Assembly (NCBI GenBank): GCA_023392285.1
Contig: JAEVZK010000010.1
Coordinates: 1-64,000 of the forward strand
From: Armatimonadota bacterium
Lineage (GTDB): Bacteria > Armatimonadota > Fimbriimonadia > Fimbriimonadales > Fimbriimonadaceae
Direction of reading: 5' to 3'
Length of the DNA stretch: 64,000 bases
Part shown: piece by piece, positions 31,459 through 41,258 of the stretch
Layout: every line of letters begins with the position of its first letter
How positions within the stretch are numbered: the stretch's first letter is position 1
Made by a program: the position numbers and the translations under genes
The notes under the pieces: model-generated
Seen by the model: the letters and a program-made list of their open reading frames with translations, nothing else
Database searches by the model: none
Told to the model about the DNA's origin: nothing

Positions 31459-32174
31459 GTGCGAAGAGCAAGAAAGACGTTCTGCAGCCGTTCCGAGTGG
31501 CCATGAGCGGAGTCGTCTACACATTCAAGACGCAGCGGCACATGCGCATCCACCTCTACGTGGTTCTTGTTGTGCTCCTTGTCGGGATGCTTGTCAACTT
31601 TGGATTGAGAGAGCTGATGGTGCTCCTGTTCACAGTCTCGCTGGTCGTCATCGCGGAGATGTTCAACAGCGCGATCGAGGCGACCGTCGATCTCATACAG
31701 CCTAATTACCACCCGCTGGCCAAATTTGCGAAGGACATTGCGGCCGGAGCGGTCCTGATCACGAGCATCCTCGCCGTTGTGATCGGCGGTCTGCTGATGC
31801 TGGGAGATAAGGGGTGGGAGCGCATCAAGATCAACATGACGAGCGAATCGCTCGGCACCCCTTATTCGGGGCGGTTGATCATTGGAATTCTTATCGTCTT
31901 CGTGACGGTACTGATAGGCAAAGGCTTGGGCAAGCGGGGCCAAATATTGCGCGGCGGCTTGGTCAGTGGACACTCTGCTTACGGTTTCTTTTTCGCGGTG
32001 AGCGTCATGTTCATCACCGATAACGCTTTGGCCGCAGGAATTGCGCTCCTGTTGGCCGCGATTATCGCCCAGAGCCGATGGGAAGCCAAGATTCACAGTT
32101 TGTTTGAAATTTGCATGGGAGCCGCGGTCGGAGTTGTGGTGGGCCTGGTGCTCTTTGGATTGATTCCCAAATGA
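31455..32174 (+). CDS. Fusion of undecaprenol/diacylglycerol kinase (DgkA) and PAP2 phosphatase
   Basis: A 239-residue membrane protein from GTG 31455. The N-terminal half is a DgkA-type kinase: TFKTQRHMRIHL, then AEMFNSAIEATVD (about 67-79), the catalytic Glu motif. The C-terminal half is a PAP2 lipid phosphatase: LRGGLVSGHSAYGF (SGH near 171) and SRWEAKIHSLFE (SR-x5-H near 206-213). The first PAP2 motif is weak (K then R, no RP). In Gram-positive relatives DgkA phosphorylates undecaprenol and PAP2 enzymes remove phosphate from undecaprenyl diphosphate; joining both would feed the undecaprenyl-phosphate pool from two sources. It overlaps ybeY and corC by 4 nt each. Confidence 0.88.
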   Translation: MSAKSKKDVLQPFRVAMSGVVYTFKTQRHMRIHLYVVLVVLLVGMLVNFGLRELMVLLFTVSLVVIAEMFNSAIEATVDLIQPNYHPLAKFAKDIAAGAVLITSILAVVIGGLLMLGDKGWERIKINMTSESLGTPYSGRLIIGILIVFVTVLIGKGLGKRGQILRGGLVSGHSAYGFFFAVSVMFITDNALAAGIALLLAAIIAQSRWEAKIHSLFEICMGAAVGVVVGLVLFGLIPK

Positions 32175-33640
32175 GACCTCCCAACCGTTCGCTTGTCACC
32201 CGGGTTGAAACGTTCATCGGTCTTCTCATGGCTGGCGCTCTCGCAGTGCTCGTAACCGCCGGCGCAGGTTCTTCGGACTATGGCGAAAACCTTTCGGAGC
32301 TCACAACGGGAGTTCCGGGATCCGCGGCAATTTCGCTCATCCTTGGCATCGTCATTCTTAACGGACTCTTTACGGCCGCGGGCACTGCGGTCGACCTGCT
32401 CAAGCCGCTCCACATCAAACACTTTCGGGATGAGGACAACGAGAGACGAGCTGGGAGGCTGCAACGGCTTTTTGACCATCGACAAACGTATTCCGCGGCT
32501 TGCATCCTGGGCAGTCACATCTGCCGAGTCGCGATGATCCTCGCCGGACTGTTGCTTGCGCCGGCCATTGCGCACCAACTCCAGCCTGAGCAAGAACCTT
32601 CCTTTACCCTTATCATCGAGTCGTCGATCATTGTTTCCATTCCCATCCTCATCCTCAATCTGATTGTGGAACTGGTTCCAAAGAGCTTCGCCAGCCTTCA
32701 CCCCGCGCGCTCTTCATTGCGCTTGTATTCGTTCATCACCGGGTTTGCGATTGTGTTCTCGCCGCTCGCCAAGCTCGTAACCGCGATCGGGGGCCTCATC
32801 ACCGCGCGCTTTGGTGCCAAAGCGAGCTTCACAATTGAAAATCAGGCGGAAGAGGAAATCAAATCCATCGTTGAAGATGCGGAGGTCAGCGGGCAGATCG
32901 AGGCGGACGAAAAGGAACTGCTTCATAGCGTTTTCGAATTCACCGACACCATTGCCCGAGAAGTGATGACTCCGCGCACCGATATGGATTCCCTGCCCGC
33001 GAGCAGCGAGCCCGAAGAAGTCGCCCGGGTGATCGAAGAGACGGGGCACTCGCGCATTCCCCTATACGAAGAGACGGATGACCAGATTGTCGGCATCGTG
33101 CATGCCAAGGATCTCCTGAATGCGATTCGCCATTCAAACGGTAAGAAGGTCAACCTGAAGAGCCTGATGCGCTCAGCTTTATTCGTTCCAGAGACGATGA
33201 ACCTCACTCAGCTTCTGGCCGAACTCCGAGTCAACAAGTCGCAGATGGCGATCGTGCAGGACGAGTTTGGCGGGACCGCGGGAGTGGTCACGAACGAAGA
33301 CATCGTCGAGGAACTGGTGGGAGAAATCGTCGACGAGTACGACGAAGAGGAGCCGGAGATCGTCGAGCAAGACGGCTCATACCTGGTCGACGGCAAGACT
33401 CACGTCGACGATGTGTCGGATCAACTCGGGGTCGAGATCGACAGCGAAGAGTTCGACACGATCGGTGGCTATGTCTTCGGCTTATTTGGGCGTCAGCCGA
33501 AGATCGGCGAATCGATTGTTGCGGAGGGCTTTTCCTTTACGGTTGCCGACACCGACGGTCGTCGAATCGTGAGGCTGAAGATCGACCGCGTCTGCCCGGA
33601 GGACGAGAAAACCCACTACGCGTTGCCCGAAGAGGGTTAG
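32171..33640 (+). CDS. CorC/HlyC-family membrane protein with CBS pair
   Basis: 489 residues: an N-terminal membrane (DUF21/CNNM-like) region with four or five hydrophobic segments, for example LIVELVPKSFA, then a CBS pair (about 240-360, containing REVMTPRTDMDSLP and FGGTAGVVTNEDIVEELVGE), then a C-terminal CorC_HlyC domain (about 400-480, GGYVFGLFGRQPKIGE). Members are linked to magnesium/cobalt homeostasis; a CBS pair usually senses nucleotides. I chose ATG 32171, which overlaps the dgkA stop; the frame is open from 32111. The 3' end overlaps the convergent AAA gene by 4 nt. Confidence 0.92.
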   Translation: MRPPNRSLVTRVETFIGLLMAGALAVLVTAGAGSSDYGENLSELTTGVPGSAAISLILGIVILNGLFTAAGTAVDLLKPLHIKHFRDEDNERRAGRLQRLFDHRQTYSAACILGSHICRVAMILAGLLLAPAIAHQLQPEQEPSFTLIIESSIIVSIPILILNLIVELVPKSFASLHPARSSLRLYSFITGFAIVFSPLAKLVTAIGGLITARFGAKASFTIENQAEEEIKSIVEDAEVSGQIEADEKELLHSVFEFTDTIAREVMTPRTDMDSLPASSEPEEVARVIEETGHSRIPLYEETDDQIVGIVHAKDLLNAIRHSNGKKVNLKSLMRSALFVPETMNLTQLLAELRVNKSQMAIVQDEFGGTAGVVTNEDIVEELVGEIVDEYDEEEPEIVEQDGSYLVDGKTHVDDVSDQLGVEIDSEEFDTIGGYVFGLFGRQPKIGESIVAEGFSFTVADTDGRRIVRLKIDRVCPEDEKTHYALPEEG

Positions 33641-35139
33641 TCGCCGTCGTGCTTGCTCGAGGGTCTCGTACGGAGCTCTGCCCAGGTTCTTAGCTCTTCA
33701 ATATCTTCTCGCATCATAACGCTGAGGGGAACGACCGACTTGGCCTCGGTGATCAGATCCTCTTCACTCAGTTCCCTTTCCTCATCGAATGCGGAAAATA
33801 GAGCCCCCACGACGACCTGTTCGATCTCAGCGCCGCTAAATCCTTTCGTAGCATCCGCAAGCTTGCCTAAATCATAGTTGGCGGGATCACGCTTGCGCTT
33901 CGAAAGGTGAATTTTAAATATCTGCTGGCGCTCATCCAAATCGGGAAGGTCGACAAAGAAGATCTCGTCGAAGCGTCCTTTTCGAAGCATCTCGGGGGGT
34001 AAGGCGCTAACGTCGTTGGCGGTCGCGATCAGAAAAACCGGTGCCGTCTTGTCTTGCATCCAGGTGAGAAAGGTGGCGAACACCCGTGCTGTCGTTCCGC
34101 TATCACTTACCCCTGAACCTTGAATGCCAGCGAACCCTTTCTCAAGTTCATCCGCCCAGAGAATGCAGGGAGCAACTGACTCGGCCGTCCGGATCGCCCG
34201 CCGGATATTCTCCTCGCTTTGCCCAACGAGCGAGCCAAATATACGGCCGACATCGAGCTTCAGCATTGGAAGATTCCACTCGGCGGCCACGGCTTTGGCA
34301 AGGAGAGACTTGCCACAGCCCTGAACGCCAAGCAGAAGAATTCCCTTCGGCGCAGGGATGCCGAAAGCCCGCGCCTTGTCCGTAAAGCTTTGGGTGCGCT
34401 TGTCGAGCCACTCCTTCAAGAGCTCCATACCGCCGACGTCGCCCAAGCTGTTTTGGGCTGGGTAGTACTCAAGCAGCCCACTCTTGCGGATGATTTGCTG
34501 CTTCTCCTCCAGAATCACCTCCACATCAAATTTCTTTCTCTCCACAAGGGAGCGTGCGAAGGCAGCTTCGATCTCATCCAAGGTCAGTCCAAGCGCTGAC
34601 TTGACGAGGAGTTCTCTGGCTTCGGGAGAGAGGCTGGAATCCACTTTTGGATTATCTTTGACGGAAGCAATGACCTGGTCGAGGACAGCATTTACGTCTT
34701 CCGCCTTTGGGATGGGATAGTCGATCACGGTCACGTCCTTTTCGAGTTCCGGTGGAAGGTTGAGTGAGGGTCCGAGCAGGATCAGCGTTTGAGCTTTCCC
34801 ACGAATTCGTACCGCGAGATCACGGAGAAGTCGGATCACCCTTGAGTCCTTCAGATAGGGGTGGAAATCCTTGAGCACGAAAACCGTGAACTCGGGCGCT
34901 TCGTGCACAAGCGCCAGAGCTTCAAGTTCCCCAGGAAGGGAAGTTGGCTTAACAGGACCAGTTGTTCGGTTGACTGGGGGCTTCATTCCCTGAGTGATCG
35001 ACCACGTATGCAAGCTTCGGTTCAATGGTGCGCAAATGGCTTTCAGCGCTTCCTCAACGCGTTGCTCTTCCCAGCTCACGATGTACAGAATCGGATACTT
35101 GGCTCGGATAAGAACGTCGATTTCCTGCGCGGCATTCAC
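33637..35139 (-). CDS. AAA ATPase, Ycf46-like
   Basis: 500 residues from GTG 35139. An N-terminal domain opens EIDVLIRAKYPILYIVSWEE and a single AAA module has Walker A GVQGCGKSLLAKAVA near 276 and Walker B CILWADELEKGF near 328, with the second-region sequence MLRKGRFDEIFFVDLPD. The N-terminus ('li.aryPl.yi.s.EE.r') is that of Ycf46-type proteins, known in cyanobacteria/plastids and scattered bacteria, where a role in CO2 use has been suggested. The function here is unknown. It is convergent with corC. Confidence 0.85.
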   Translation of the reverse strand: MNAAQEIDVLIRAKYPILYIVSWEEQRVEEALKAICAPLNRSLHTWSITQGMKPPVNRTTGPVKPTSLPGELEALALVHEAPEFTVFVLKDFHPYLKDSRVIRLLRDLAVRIRGKAQTLILLGPSLNLPPELEKDVTVIDYPIPKAEDVNAVLDQVIASVKDNPKVDSSLSPEARELLVKSALGLTLDEIEAAFARSLVERKKFDVEVILEEKQQIIRKSGLLEYYPAQNSLGDVGGMELLKEWLDKRTQSFTDKARAFGIPAPKGILLLGVQGCGKSLLAKAVAAEWNLPMLKLDVGRIFGSLVGQSEENIRRAIRTAESVAPCILWADELEKGFAGIQGSGVSDSGTTARVFATFLTWMQDKTAPVFLIATANDVSALPPEMLRKGRFDEIFFVDLPDLDERQQIFKIHLSKRKRDPANYDLGKLADATKGFSGAEIEQVVVGALFSAFDEERELSEEDLITEAKSVVPLSVMMREDIEELRTWAELRTRPSSKHDGD

Positions 35140-35188
35140 TGCGTATTAGTTTGTCTCAACTCCGTAACAACCACGAGAAATGCCTACG

Positions 35189-37918
35189 CTAATCCTGATA
35201 TCCGGCAAACGTTTGCCTATGCGCGAAGATGTCGTTCCAGAGGTCGCCTCGATCACTGAGGATTGCGGGAACGTTGTCCAAGCGAAAATCTGCTGGATAG
35301 ATTTCCGTCAACTCCTTCCACGTGATGGGGAAGGACACCGGCGCGCCGGGAATTGGCCGAGGTGAATAGATTCCGATCAGAGTCTTTCCCCGCACATTCT
35401 GGTTGTGATCGAAAAAGATCTTTGCCGGTCTTTTGGCGACCGTCCATTCCATTGTAATTAGTTCCGGCGCAAGTTCAAGGAGGTGTCGGCCAATGGTCTC
35501 ACAGAGGAGGCGCACTGTCTGATAGTCGTAAATTCGTTTGATCGGTACATAGACGTGCAGACCGGTTTTGCCACTCGTCTTGAGGAAACCCTTGAGGCTG
35601 ATGGAGTCGAGCACTTCCTTGAGCTTAAGTGCCGCCTGCACCGTCATGTCCCAAGCTGGCCGGCTGGGTTCCGGATCGTCGCCTTTGGCTTCATTTCCGG
35701 TGTAGATGTTCGGGTCGAGATCGATCACCATAAAATCCGGGTAGTTGAGAATGCTAGCGTCAAGCGCCTCTTCTCCAGAGGAAAAATCGGTCGGGAGGTT
35801 CGTGTCAGGCGCCGGATCGACGCGCGAATACCACGGATGAATCTCTAGGGCCGCCATCTGCCCGAGCCAGAGCAAGGTCGGCAAGTTGTTGCACAACATG
35901 TACTCGGTTGCGCGGTCGTTATGCGACGAATAAATAGGAACGCGCTCGACGAAATCGGGCACGCCCTTATCCTGATGTTTTTGGAAGAAGCGCTCGCCGC
36001 CGAGTCCAGAAGGAAAGCGAACAATGGATAGCGGACGGTCGCGAAGGTGGGGAATCATGACGTCGGCCACCTGAGCCAGATACTTCAGATAATCACGCTT
36101 GGTGATGGCGGCATGCTCGGCCGTCGCGGGCCACAGCACCTTCTTGGCACTGCTGATTTTGAGATGTTCGCCATTGACTTCGAGCACGAATTCGTCACGC
36201 GAATTGTCGAGCTGAGTCAGAAGATCGGATAGTTCCTTTCGGGTTTCGTCGTCGCGTTGAACCGTCGAAGGGTTCGTCTGTTTGGCTGTTCGCTTCACCT
36301 TGGGTTTGACCATCTGCGGTCCCTTCGAAGTTTCAGAAGGCGGATCGTCAACGTCCCACGCTGGACGGAGATGCAGGAACACCGGAAACCGCAGGTTGCC
36401 GGTCTTGGTTCTGGTCATATACCGAACTTCGGCGAGCAGGCTTGGCTCGATCCATTTAGCTTTGCTCTCGCCCTCGATCTTCTCTTTGAAGGGTTTGTCA
36501 GCCTTAGGGAGTGCGTCGATCTGCCCCTTGACGTATTGGAGCTGATCCTCGGAAAATCCCCCTCCAACATTGCCCACGTAGGCAAGGACTCCTTCCTTCT
36601 CCTCCGCCAGGATAAGCGATCCAAACGTTGAAGAGCGGTTGCCTTGACCTGGCAACCAACCAACAACAACGAACTCGTCGCTTTTGTGTTCTTTGATCTT
36701 TAGCCAGTCGTCCGAGCGAATCCCCTCTCGATATCGACTGTCGAGCTTCTTGCCCACCACCCCTTCAAACCCAATCTTGGTCGCATGGTCAAAAAGGAGC
36801 TCGCCCTCCTCAAGAAATACATCGAGAGGCCGAATTGCAGAGGTTCGTGGGTTGAGCAAATCCAGCATTTTTCGGCGATCTTCTAACGTGGCGTTCCGCA
36901 GATCCCAGCCGTCCAGGTAGAGCAGGTCGAACACGCAATATTCGACCGGATGCGTGGTTTCCGACTTCTGAATTTGTGCTGCGTCGTGAAGTTGGAATCG
37001 TTCGAGCAGGCACTGAAAGGAAGGCTTGCCGTCCTCATCGTAGCAGACCACTTCTCCATCCAGGATAAACTGCTCGGCTGGAATTTGGCCTAGCTCAGAA
37101 ACGAGGCGTGGAAATTTGCCAGTGACATCTTTGCCGTTCCGGGAAAAGATCTGAATACTGCCCGCCGAGGCATGGCATAGGAGCCTAATCCCATCGATCT
37201 TAAGTTCAAACTGCCAGCCCGGCTTAGAGAACGGCTTCTTCGCTTCTTGTGCGGCCATCGGCGACTTCACGGTGAACATCGTTCGGCGCACTGCCCCGTT
37301 AATCTCTTCCGGGGTGATCAAGTTCCCAGGCCGTCCTTCCCGAATGTCTTCGACAGTCCGTCCAGTCTTCACCGATCGATTCAGCGAGGTCACGTCGAAA
37401 TCGTCTCGCTCTGTTCCGTCTCGATGCTTGATCATCAGCCAATCGTCGTCTTTACTCGTCTTGACGATCGTCCAAGAACCGGTCAATTTATGCCCACGAA
37501 ACGTGATCGACAGCTTGCCTTTCTTGAGATCGGCCCGCATGCGCTTTTGAGCCTCCTCCCGATTGTCAAAGGAGAGGACGCCTTTGTCGTCGGGTGAGTA
37601 GAAGCCTTCGTCCCACACGATCACTTCGCCGCCGCCGTACTGACCTTTCGGAATTTGGCCCTCGAAGTTTCGATAGTCGAAGGGATGATCTTCGACATGG
37701 ACCGCTAAGTGTTTATCAGCCGGGTTGTAGGAAGGTCCTTTGGGCACTGCCCAACTCAGGAGAACACCGTCAAGTTCGAGGCGAACATCGTAATGCAGAC
37801 GACGCGCGGCATGCTGCTGCACAACGAATCGAAGTGGCCCTTCATCGGGCGAACCGCCTTCCGGCCCCGGCTCGGCGGTCTTCGTGAAATCCCGCTTTTC
37901 CTCGTATTTCTTTAACAC
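35189..37918 (-). CDS. ligD: Multifunctional DNA ligase D (phosphoesterase-ligase-polymerase)
   Basis: 909 residues. The 3'-phosphoesterase domain (~1-150) has QQHAARRLHYDVRLELDG. The ATP-dependent ligase domain (~200-520) has the nucleotidyl-Lys motif FELKIDGIR near 238. The polymerase/primase domain (~600-909) has MVIDLDPN near 731, KTSGKTGLHVYVPI and EWTVAKRPAKIFFDHNQN. This PE-LIG-POL order is one of the known arrangements (as in Agrobacterium- and Pseudomonas-like types rather than POL-first mycobacteria). LigD trims, fills and seals double-strand breaks held by Ku. GTG start; 3 nt after the ku stop, so cotranscribed. Confidence 0.96.
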   Translation of the reverse strand: MLKKYEEKRDFTKTAEPGPEGGSPDEGPLRFVVQQHAARRLHYDVRLELDGVLLSWAVPKGPSYNPADKHLAVHVEDHPFDYRNFEGQIPKGQYGGGEVIVWDEGFYSPDDKGVLSFDNREEAQKRMRADLKKGKLSITFRGHKLTGSWTIVKTSKDDDWLMIKHRDGTERDDFDVTSLNRSVKTGRTVEDIREGRPGNLITPEEINGAVRRTMFTVKSPMAAQEAKKPFSKPGWQFELKIDGIRLLCHASAGSIQIFSRNGKDVTGKFPRLVSELGQIPAEQFILDGEVVCYDEDGKPSFQCLLERFQLHDAAQIQKSETTHPVEYCVFDLLYLDGWDLRNATLEDRRKMLDLLNPRTSAIRPLDVFLEEGELLFDHATKIGFEGVVGKKLDSRYREGIRSDDWLKIKEHKSDEFVVVGWLPGQGNRSSTFGSLILAEEKEGVLAYVGNVGGGFSEDQLQYVKGQIDALPKADKPFKEKIEGESKAKWIEPSLLAEVRYMTRTKTGNLRFPVFLHLRPAWDVDDPPSETSKGPQMVKPKVKRTAKQTNPSTVQRDDETRKELSDLLTQLDNSRDEFVLEVNGEHLKISSAKKVLWPATAEHAAITKRDYLKYLAQVADVMIPHLRDRPLSIVRFPSGLGGERFFQKHQDKGVPDFVERVPIYSSHNDRATEYMLCNNLPTLLWLGQMAALEIHPWYSRVDPAPDTNLPTDFSSGEEALDASILNYPDFMVIDLDPNIYTGNEAKGDDPEPSRPAWDMTVQAALKLKEVLDSISLKGFLKTSGKTGLHVYVPIKRIYDYQTVRLLCETIGRHLLELAPELITMEWTVAKRPAKIFFDHNQNVRGKTLIGIYSPRPIPGAPVSFPITWKELTEIYPADFRLDNVPAILSDRGDLWNDIFAHRQTFAGYQD

Positions 37919-37921
37919 GGT

Positions 37922-38707
37922 TTAGCCGGTCTTCTTTTTCTTTTTGGCTTCTTCCAGACTCTTCTTCAATGCTTCCATCAAGTCAACGACCTTCGTCGGT
38001 GCCACTTCGGGAGCATGCTGAACTTCCTTGCCCGCAACTTTCGCCTCGATTCGCTCCATCAGAGCTTTTCGATATTCATCCTGATACTGGGAGGGATCGA
38101 ATTTCTCTTCGAGCATTTCGATGAGGCTGTTCGCCATCTTCAACTCTTTATCCTCGACCTTTATGTCGTCCAATTTCTGATCGACGGGTTGCCGAATCTC
38201 GTCCGGGAAGTACAAGGTCTCCAAAATGACCCCTCCGTCGGCACCTTCCCGAATCACACAAAGACTCTCCTTGTTACGCAGGGCAATTTTTCCGAGGGCC
38301 TGAACCCCTTTGCCTTTGACCGCCTTCATCAGAAGGGCAAAGGGCTTTCGCCCCGATTCTTCCGCTTCGAGATAATAGGTTGAGTCGTAGTACACCGGGT
38401 CGATCTCTTCAGCTCGAACGAAGGCAATCACTTCAATCGTATGCTTGGATGGCACCGGCAGGTCTTCGAAATCCTCATCGCTCATGAAGACATAGCTGCC
38501 CTTGCTGTACTCGTAACCTTTGATCAACTCGTCGTTGTTGACCACACGCTCATCATGAGGGCAATATTTCTGCAGCTTGATTCGTGACCCGCAGCTCTTG
38601 TGAATTTGGTGGAAGGCGATGTCCTTCGTGGAAACCGCTGTTGAGAGGCCGACGGGGATACTCACCATACCGAAGGTGATCACGCCGTTCCAGATAGATC
38701 GAGGCAT
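37922..38707 (-). CDS. ku: Non-homologous end-joining protein Ku
   Basis: 261 residues beginning MPRSIWNGVITFGMVSIPVG, the Ku signature. FHQIHKSCGSRIKLQKYCP (Cys-rich strand) and a Lys-rich C-terminus (EEAKKKKKTG) fit bacterial Ku. The homodimer rings DNA ends and recruits LigD. TAGAAA lies 6 nt upstream of the ATG on the minus strand, a possible leaderless -10. It is divergent from the protease at 38841. Confidence 0.96.
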   Translation of the reverse strand: MPRSIWNGVITFGMVSIPVGLSTAVSTKDIAFHQIHKSCGSRIKLQKYCPHDERVVNNDELIKGYEYSKGSYVFMSDEDFEDLPVPSKHTIEVIAFVRAEEIDPVYYDSTYYLEAEESGRKPFALLMKAVKGKGVQALGKIALRNKESLCVIREGADGGVILETLYFPDEIRQPVDQKLDDIKVEDKELKMANSLIEMLEEKFDPSQYQDEYRKALMERIEAKVAGKEVQHAPEVAPTKVVDLMEALKKSLEEAKKKKKTG

Positions 38708-38840
38708 ATGTTATTTCTACTCTTTTTTGCCTTGGCGGATGCAAGCCAGCATTTTTGCTGCCTCTCTTTTGGGTTAGTCGGTGCACAATAGGCGTTAACG
38801 TGCGCTGATTGCGACATTTCATTGTAATAAGGAGATTTTC

Positions 38841-41201
38841 TTGCAATTCAAATTAGTATCCGTTCCCATTGCGGCACTCGCCCTTTGTTCGCTCGGGTGG
38901 AGTCAGACGTTCACGAGCGACAGCGTTCGCCCGGTGTTCACCTCAGAGAAATCGATGCCGGCTCTCCCGTTCCTCGCGAACTACGCAACCTATGACTTAG
39001 ACGTAAAGAATCTGAAGTCTTATCTAGCCGGTCTCCCTGTGCAGCGTTACCCTGGAGATCGTCAGAACGCTGGCCAAATTGAGATTCCCATGCCGGATCA
39101 CACGACGCAGCGGTTTAGAATCGTGGAAGCGCCGATCATGACGCCTGCCTTGGCAGAGCAAATTCCGGTGAAAACTTATGCTGGTTATGGAGTGGATGAT
39201 CGCACCGCCACCATTCGCCTCGATACGGGCCCGAACGGATTTCACGGCTACGTTTACTCGGCCAATGGCGACGTGGTAATCGAACCAGCCGTTAACGGTC
39301 AGGCAGATCAGATCGTCTCCTACTTTAAGCGGGATAACCTTCAGCCGAGAAATTGGTCTTGCGGCACGCCGACCGTAGAAGATCCTTCGTTCCAATCACG
39401 AATCAGAATCAATCCGGTCTCGAGCACCCTGAAGACATATCGGCTCGCCATGAATGCAGATTACGAATATTACGTTTACTGCATTAACCACGGGTTGACT
39501 CCGTCGGCTGCGGTCGTGACCTCGGTCAACAGAGTAGTTGGCGTTTATGAGAAGGATTTCTCCATCAGCATGACGCTTGTCTACAACAAGATTTGGGACA
39601 CGTCTTCCGATCCTTATACCAACAACAACGGTGGGTCCATGCTGGGGCAAAATCAATCGTCGACCGATTCGCTGTGCGGAAATGCCAACTATGATATCGG
39701 CCACGTGTTCTCAACCGGCGGCGGTGGGATCGCGGGCCTAAGAGTGGTCGGCGTCACGGGACAGAAGGCTCGTGGTGTCACCGGCAGCCCGGCACCAGTC
39801 GGCGACGGGTACGACATCGACTATGTCGCTCATGAAATGGGCCACCAATATGGCGGCAATCACACGTTTAATGGCACTACTGGCAGTTGCGCAGGCAATC
39901 GCGTCTCCTCGGCAGCCTACGAGCCAGGAAGTGGTTCGACCGTTATGGCGTATGCAGGCATTTGCGGTGTCGAAGACCTGCAGCCCCATTCGGACGCCTA
40001 TTTTCACACGAAGAGCTTTGACGAGATCATGGCTTGGAGGAACAATTCTGGCTCGGGCGGGAGTGCTACTACGCTCACGAATAACAACCCGACCGTAAGT
40101 GCTGGCCCGAATTATACGATTCCCTTGAACACTCCCTACCGCCTTACCGCGTCGGGATCCGATCCAGACGGGAACGCTTTGACCTTCTGCTGGGAAGAGT
40201 TTGACTTGGGAACGGCCGGGCCAAACATCAATATGGCCACCAGTCCGCTCGTTCGAAGCAAAAATCCAACGACGAGTCCGACTCGGTTTATTCCTGCCAT
40301 CGGAACGGTTCTTGCTGGAACTACCGACAAGTGGGAGCTTCTGCCGACGGTGGGACGCACTATGAAGTGGCGTGTGACCGCTCGCGATAACGTCTCTGGA
40401 GGTGGCGGTTCAGCTTATTCCCAGACGTCGATTACCGCGTCAGGAAACGCCTTTACTGTCAATACACCCAGCGGCACATGGACTGGAAACACCACTCAGA
40501 CGGTCACCTGGAATCCCGGAGGAGCAACCGGCAACGTGAACATCCTGCTGTCCATAAACGGAGGAAGCAGCTACGCAACCGGGGGAGCGACCTTGCTTCT
40601 GGCCAACACGGCGAATGACGGCAGCGAGAACATCACCGTTCCCAACACGCCAACATCCACGGCGCGAATCATCGTTGAAGGTGCGGACAACATCTACTAC
40701 AATGTTTCCCAGAACTTCACCATCACGGCCGGCTCGAACAACCAGTTCGTCACTCCCTCTAACCTGACGGTCTTCCGAGGAACCGTGGACGGCGGAGATC
40801 TCAATAGCCTACAGTCGAGCGATGACAATCGTCTGTTGGTCCGGACGGGCATGGTCTTGAACAGTAGCGAAGCGCCGATTCAAGTGATCGTGACAGCGAC
40901 GTCGCCGTTCTCGACGAGTTCGGACCTGAAGTTTAAGGTGGAGTCGAACGGATCCACCGGAAATCTACTTCAGAGCATCGAACTCTATGATTGGACGTCC
41001 GGCCAATATGTCTCGTTCAATGCGAGTACATTGCCGCTCAGTGATGGCACGATCGAAATCACAGCGAGTAACCCGCAACGGTTCTTGCAATCAGGAACCA
41101 ATCTGATGCGGTCGCGAGTCACGGTTAAGCCGAACGGTCCGATTCTCAGCTTCCCATACCAGGGTCGCTTTGATCTGATGGGCTGGACTGTTACCAACTA
41201 A
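38841..41201 (+). CDS. Secreted metzincin metalloprotease (reprolysin-like)
   Basis: 786 residues with a TTG start 7 nt after AAGGAG. A signal peptide is followed by a propeptide-like domain (to ~190), then a catalytic domain with HEMGHQYGGNH (331-341, the HExxHxxGxxH zinc motif) and the Met-turn STVMAYAG near 368. After it come a DPDGN-containing Ig/PKD-like domain (NPTVSAGPNYTIP) and further beta modules; the last ~90 residues (GTVDGGDLNSLQSSDDNRLL) resemble a C-terminal domain of exported Armatimonadota-type proteins. It probably degrades extracellular protein. A terminator follows. Confidence 0.9.
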   Translation: MQFKLVSVPIAALALCSLGWSQTFTSDSVRPVFTSEKSMPALPFLANYATYDLDVKNLKSYLAGLPVQRYPGDRQNAGQIEIPMPDHTTQRFRIVEAPIMTPALAEQIPVKTYAGYGVDDRTATIRLDTGPNGFHGYVYSANGDVVIEPAVNGQADQIVSYFKRDNLQPRNWSCGTPTVEDPSFQSRIRINPVSSTLKTYRLAMNADYEYYVYCINHGLTPSAAVVTSVNRVVGVYEKDFSISMTLVYNKIWDTSSDPYTNNNGGSMLGQNQSSTDSLCGNANYDIGHVFSTGGGGIAGLRVVGVTGQKARGVTGSPAPVGDGYDIDYVAHEMGHQYGGNHTFNGTTGSCAGNRVSSAAYEPGSGSTVMAYAGICGVEDLQPHSDAYFHTKSFDEIMAWRNNSGSGGSATTLTNNNPTVSAGPNYTIPLNTPYRLTASGSDPDGNALTFCWEEFDLGTAGPNINMATSPLVRSKNPTTSPTRFIPAIGTVLAGTTDKWELLPTVGRTMKWRVTARDNVSGGGGSAYSQTSITASGNAFTVNTPSGTWTGNTTQTVTWNPGGATGNVNILLSINGGSSYATGGATLLLANTANDGSENITVPNTPTSTARIIVEGADNIYYNVSQNFTITAGSNNQFVTPSNLTVFRGTVDGGDLNSLQSSDDNRLLVRTGMVLNSSEAPIQVIVTATSPFSTSSDLKFKVESNGSTGNLLQSIELYDWTSGQYVSFNASTLPLSDGTIEITASNPQRFLQSGTNLMRSRVTVKPNGPILSFPYQGRFDLMGWTVTN

Positions 41202-41213
41202 ACCCAACTGCGT

Positions 41214-41243
41214 CCCTCTTCCAAATGGAGGAGGGGCCTTTTT
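41214..41243 (+). terminator. Rho-independent terminator after the metzincin gene
   Basis: CCCTCTTCC (41214-41222) pairs with GGAGGAGGG (41227-41235) around AAAT, followed by GCC and five T (41239-41243). Confidence 0.85.
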
Positions 41244-41246
41244 GCG

Positions 41247-41252
41247 CATAAT
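41247..41252 (+). promoter_or_regulatory. Putative -10 (CATAAT), leaderless start of the oxidoreductase gene
   Basis: CATAAT ends 6 nt before ATG 41259 and directly follows the terminator T-run. I see no good -35 box because the terminator stem occupies that position. Confidence 0.4.
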
Positions 41253-41258
41253 CAGGGC

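Noticed and set aside
31308..32096. 262-codon minus-strand open frame
   Set aside because: Antisense to ybeY and the DgkA-PAP2 fusion; composition is typical of a shadow frame in GC-biased DNA.
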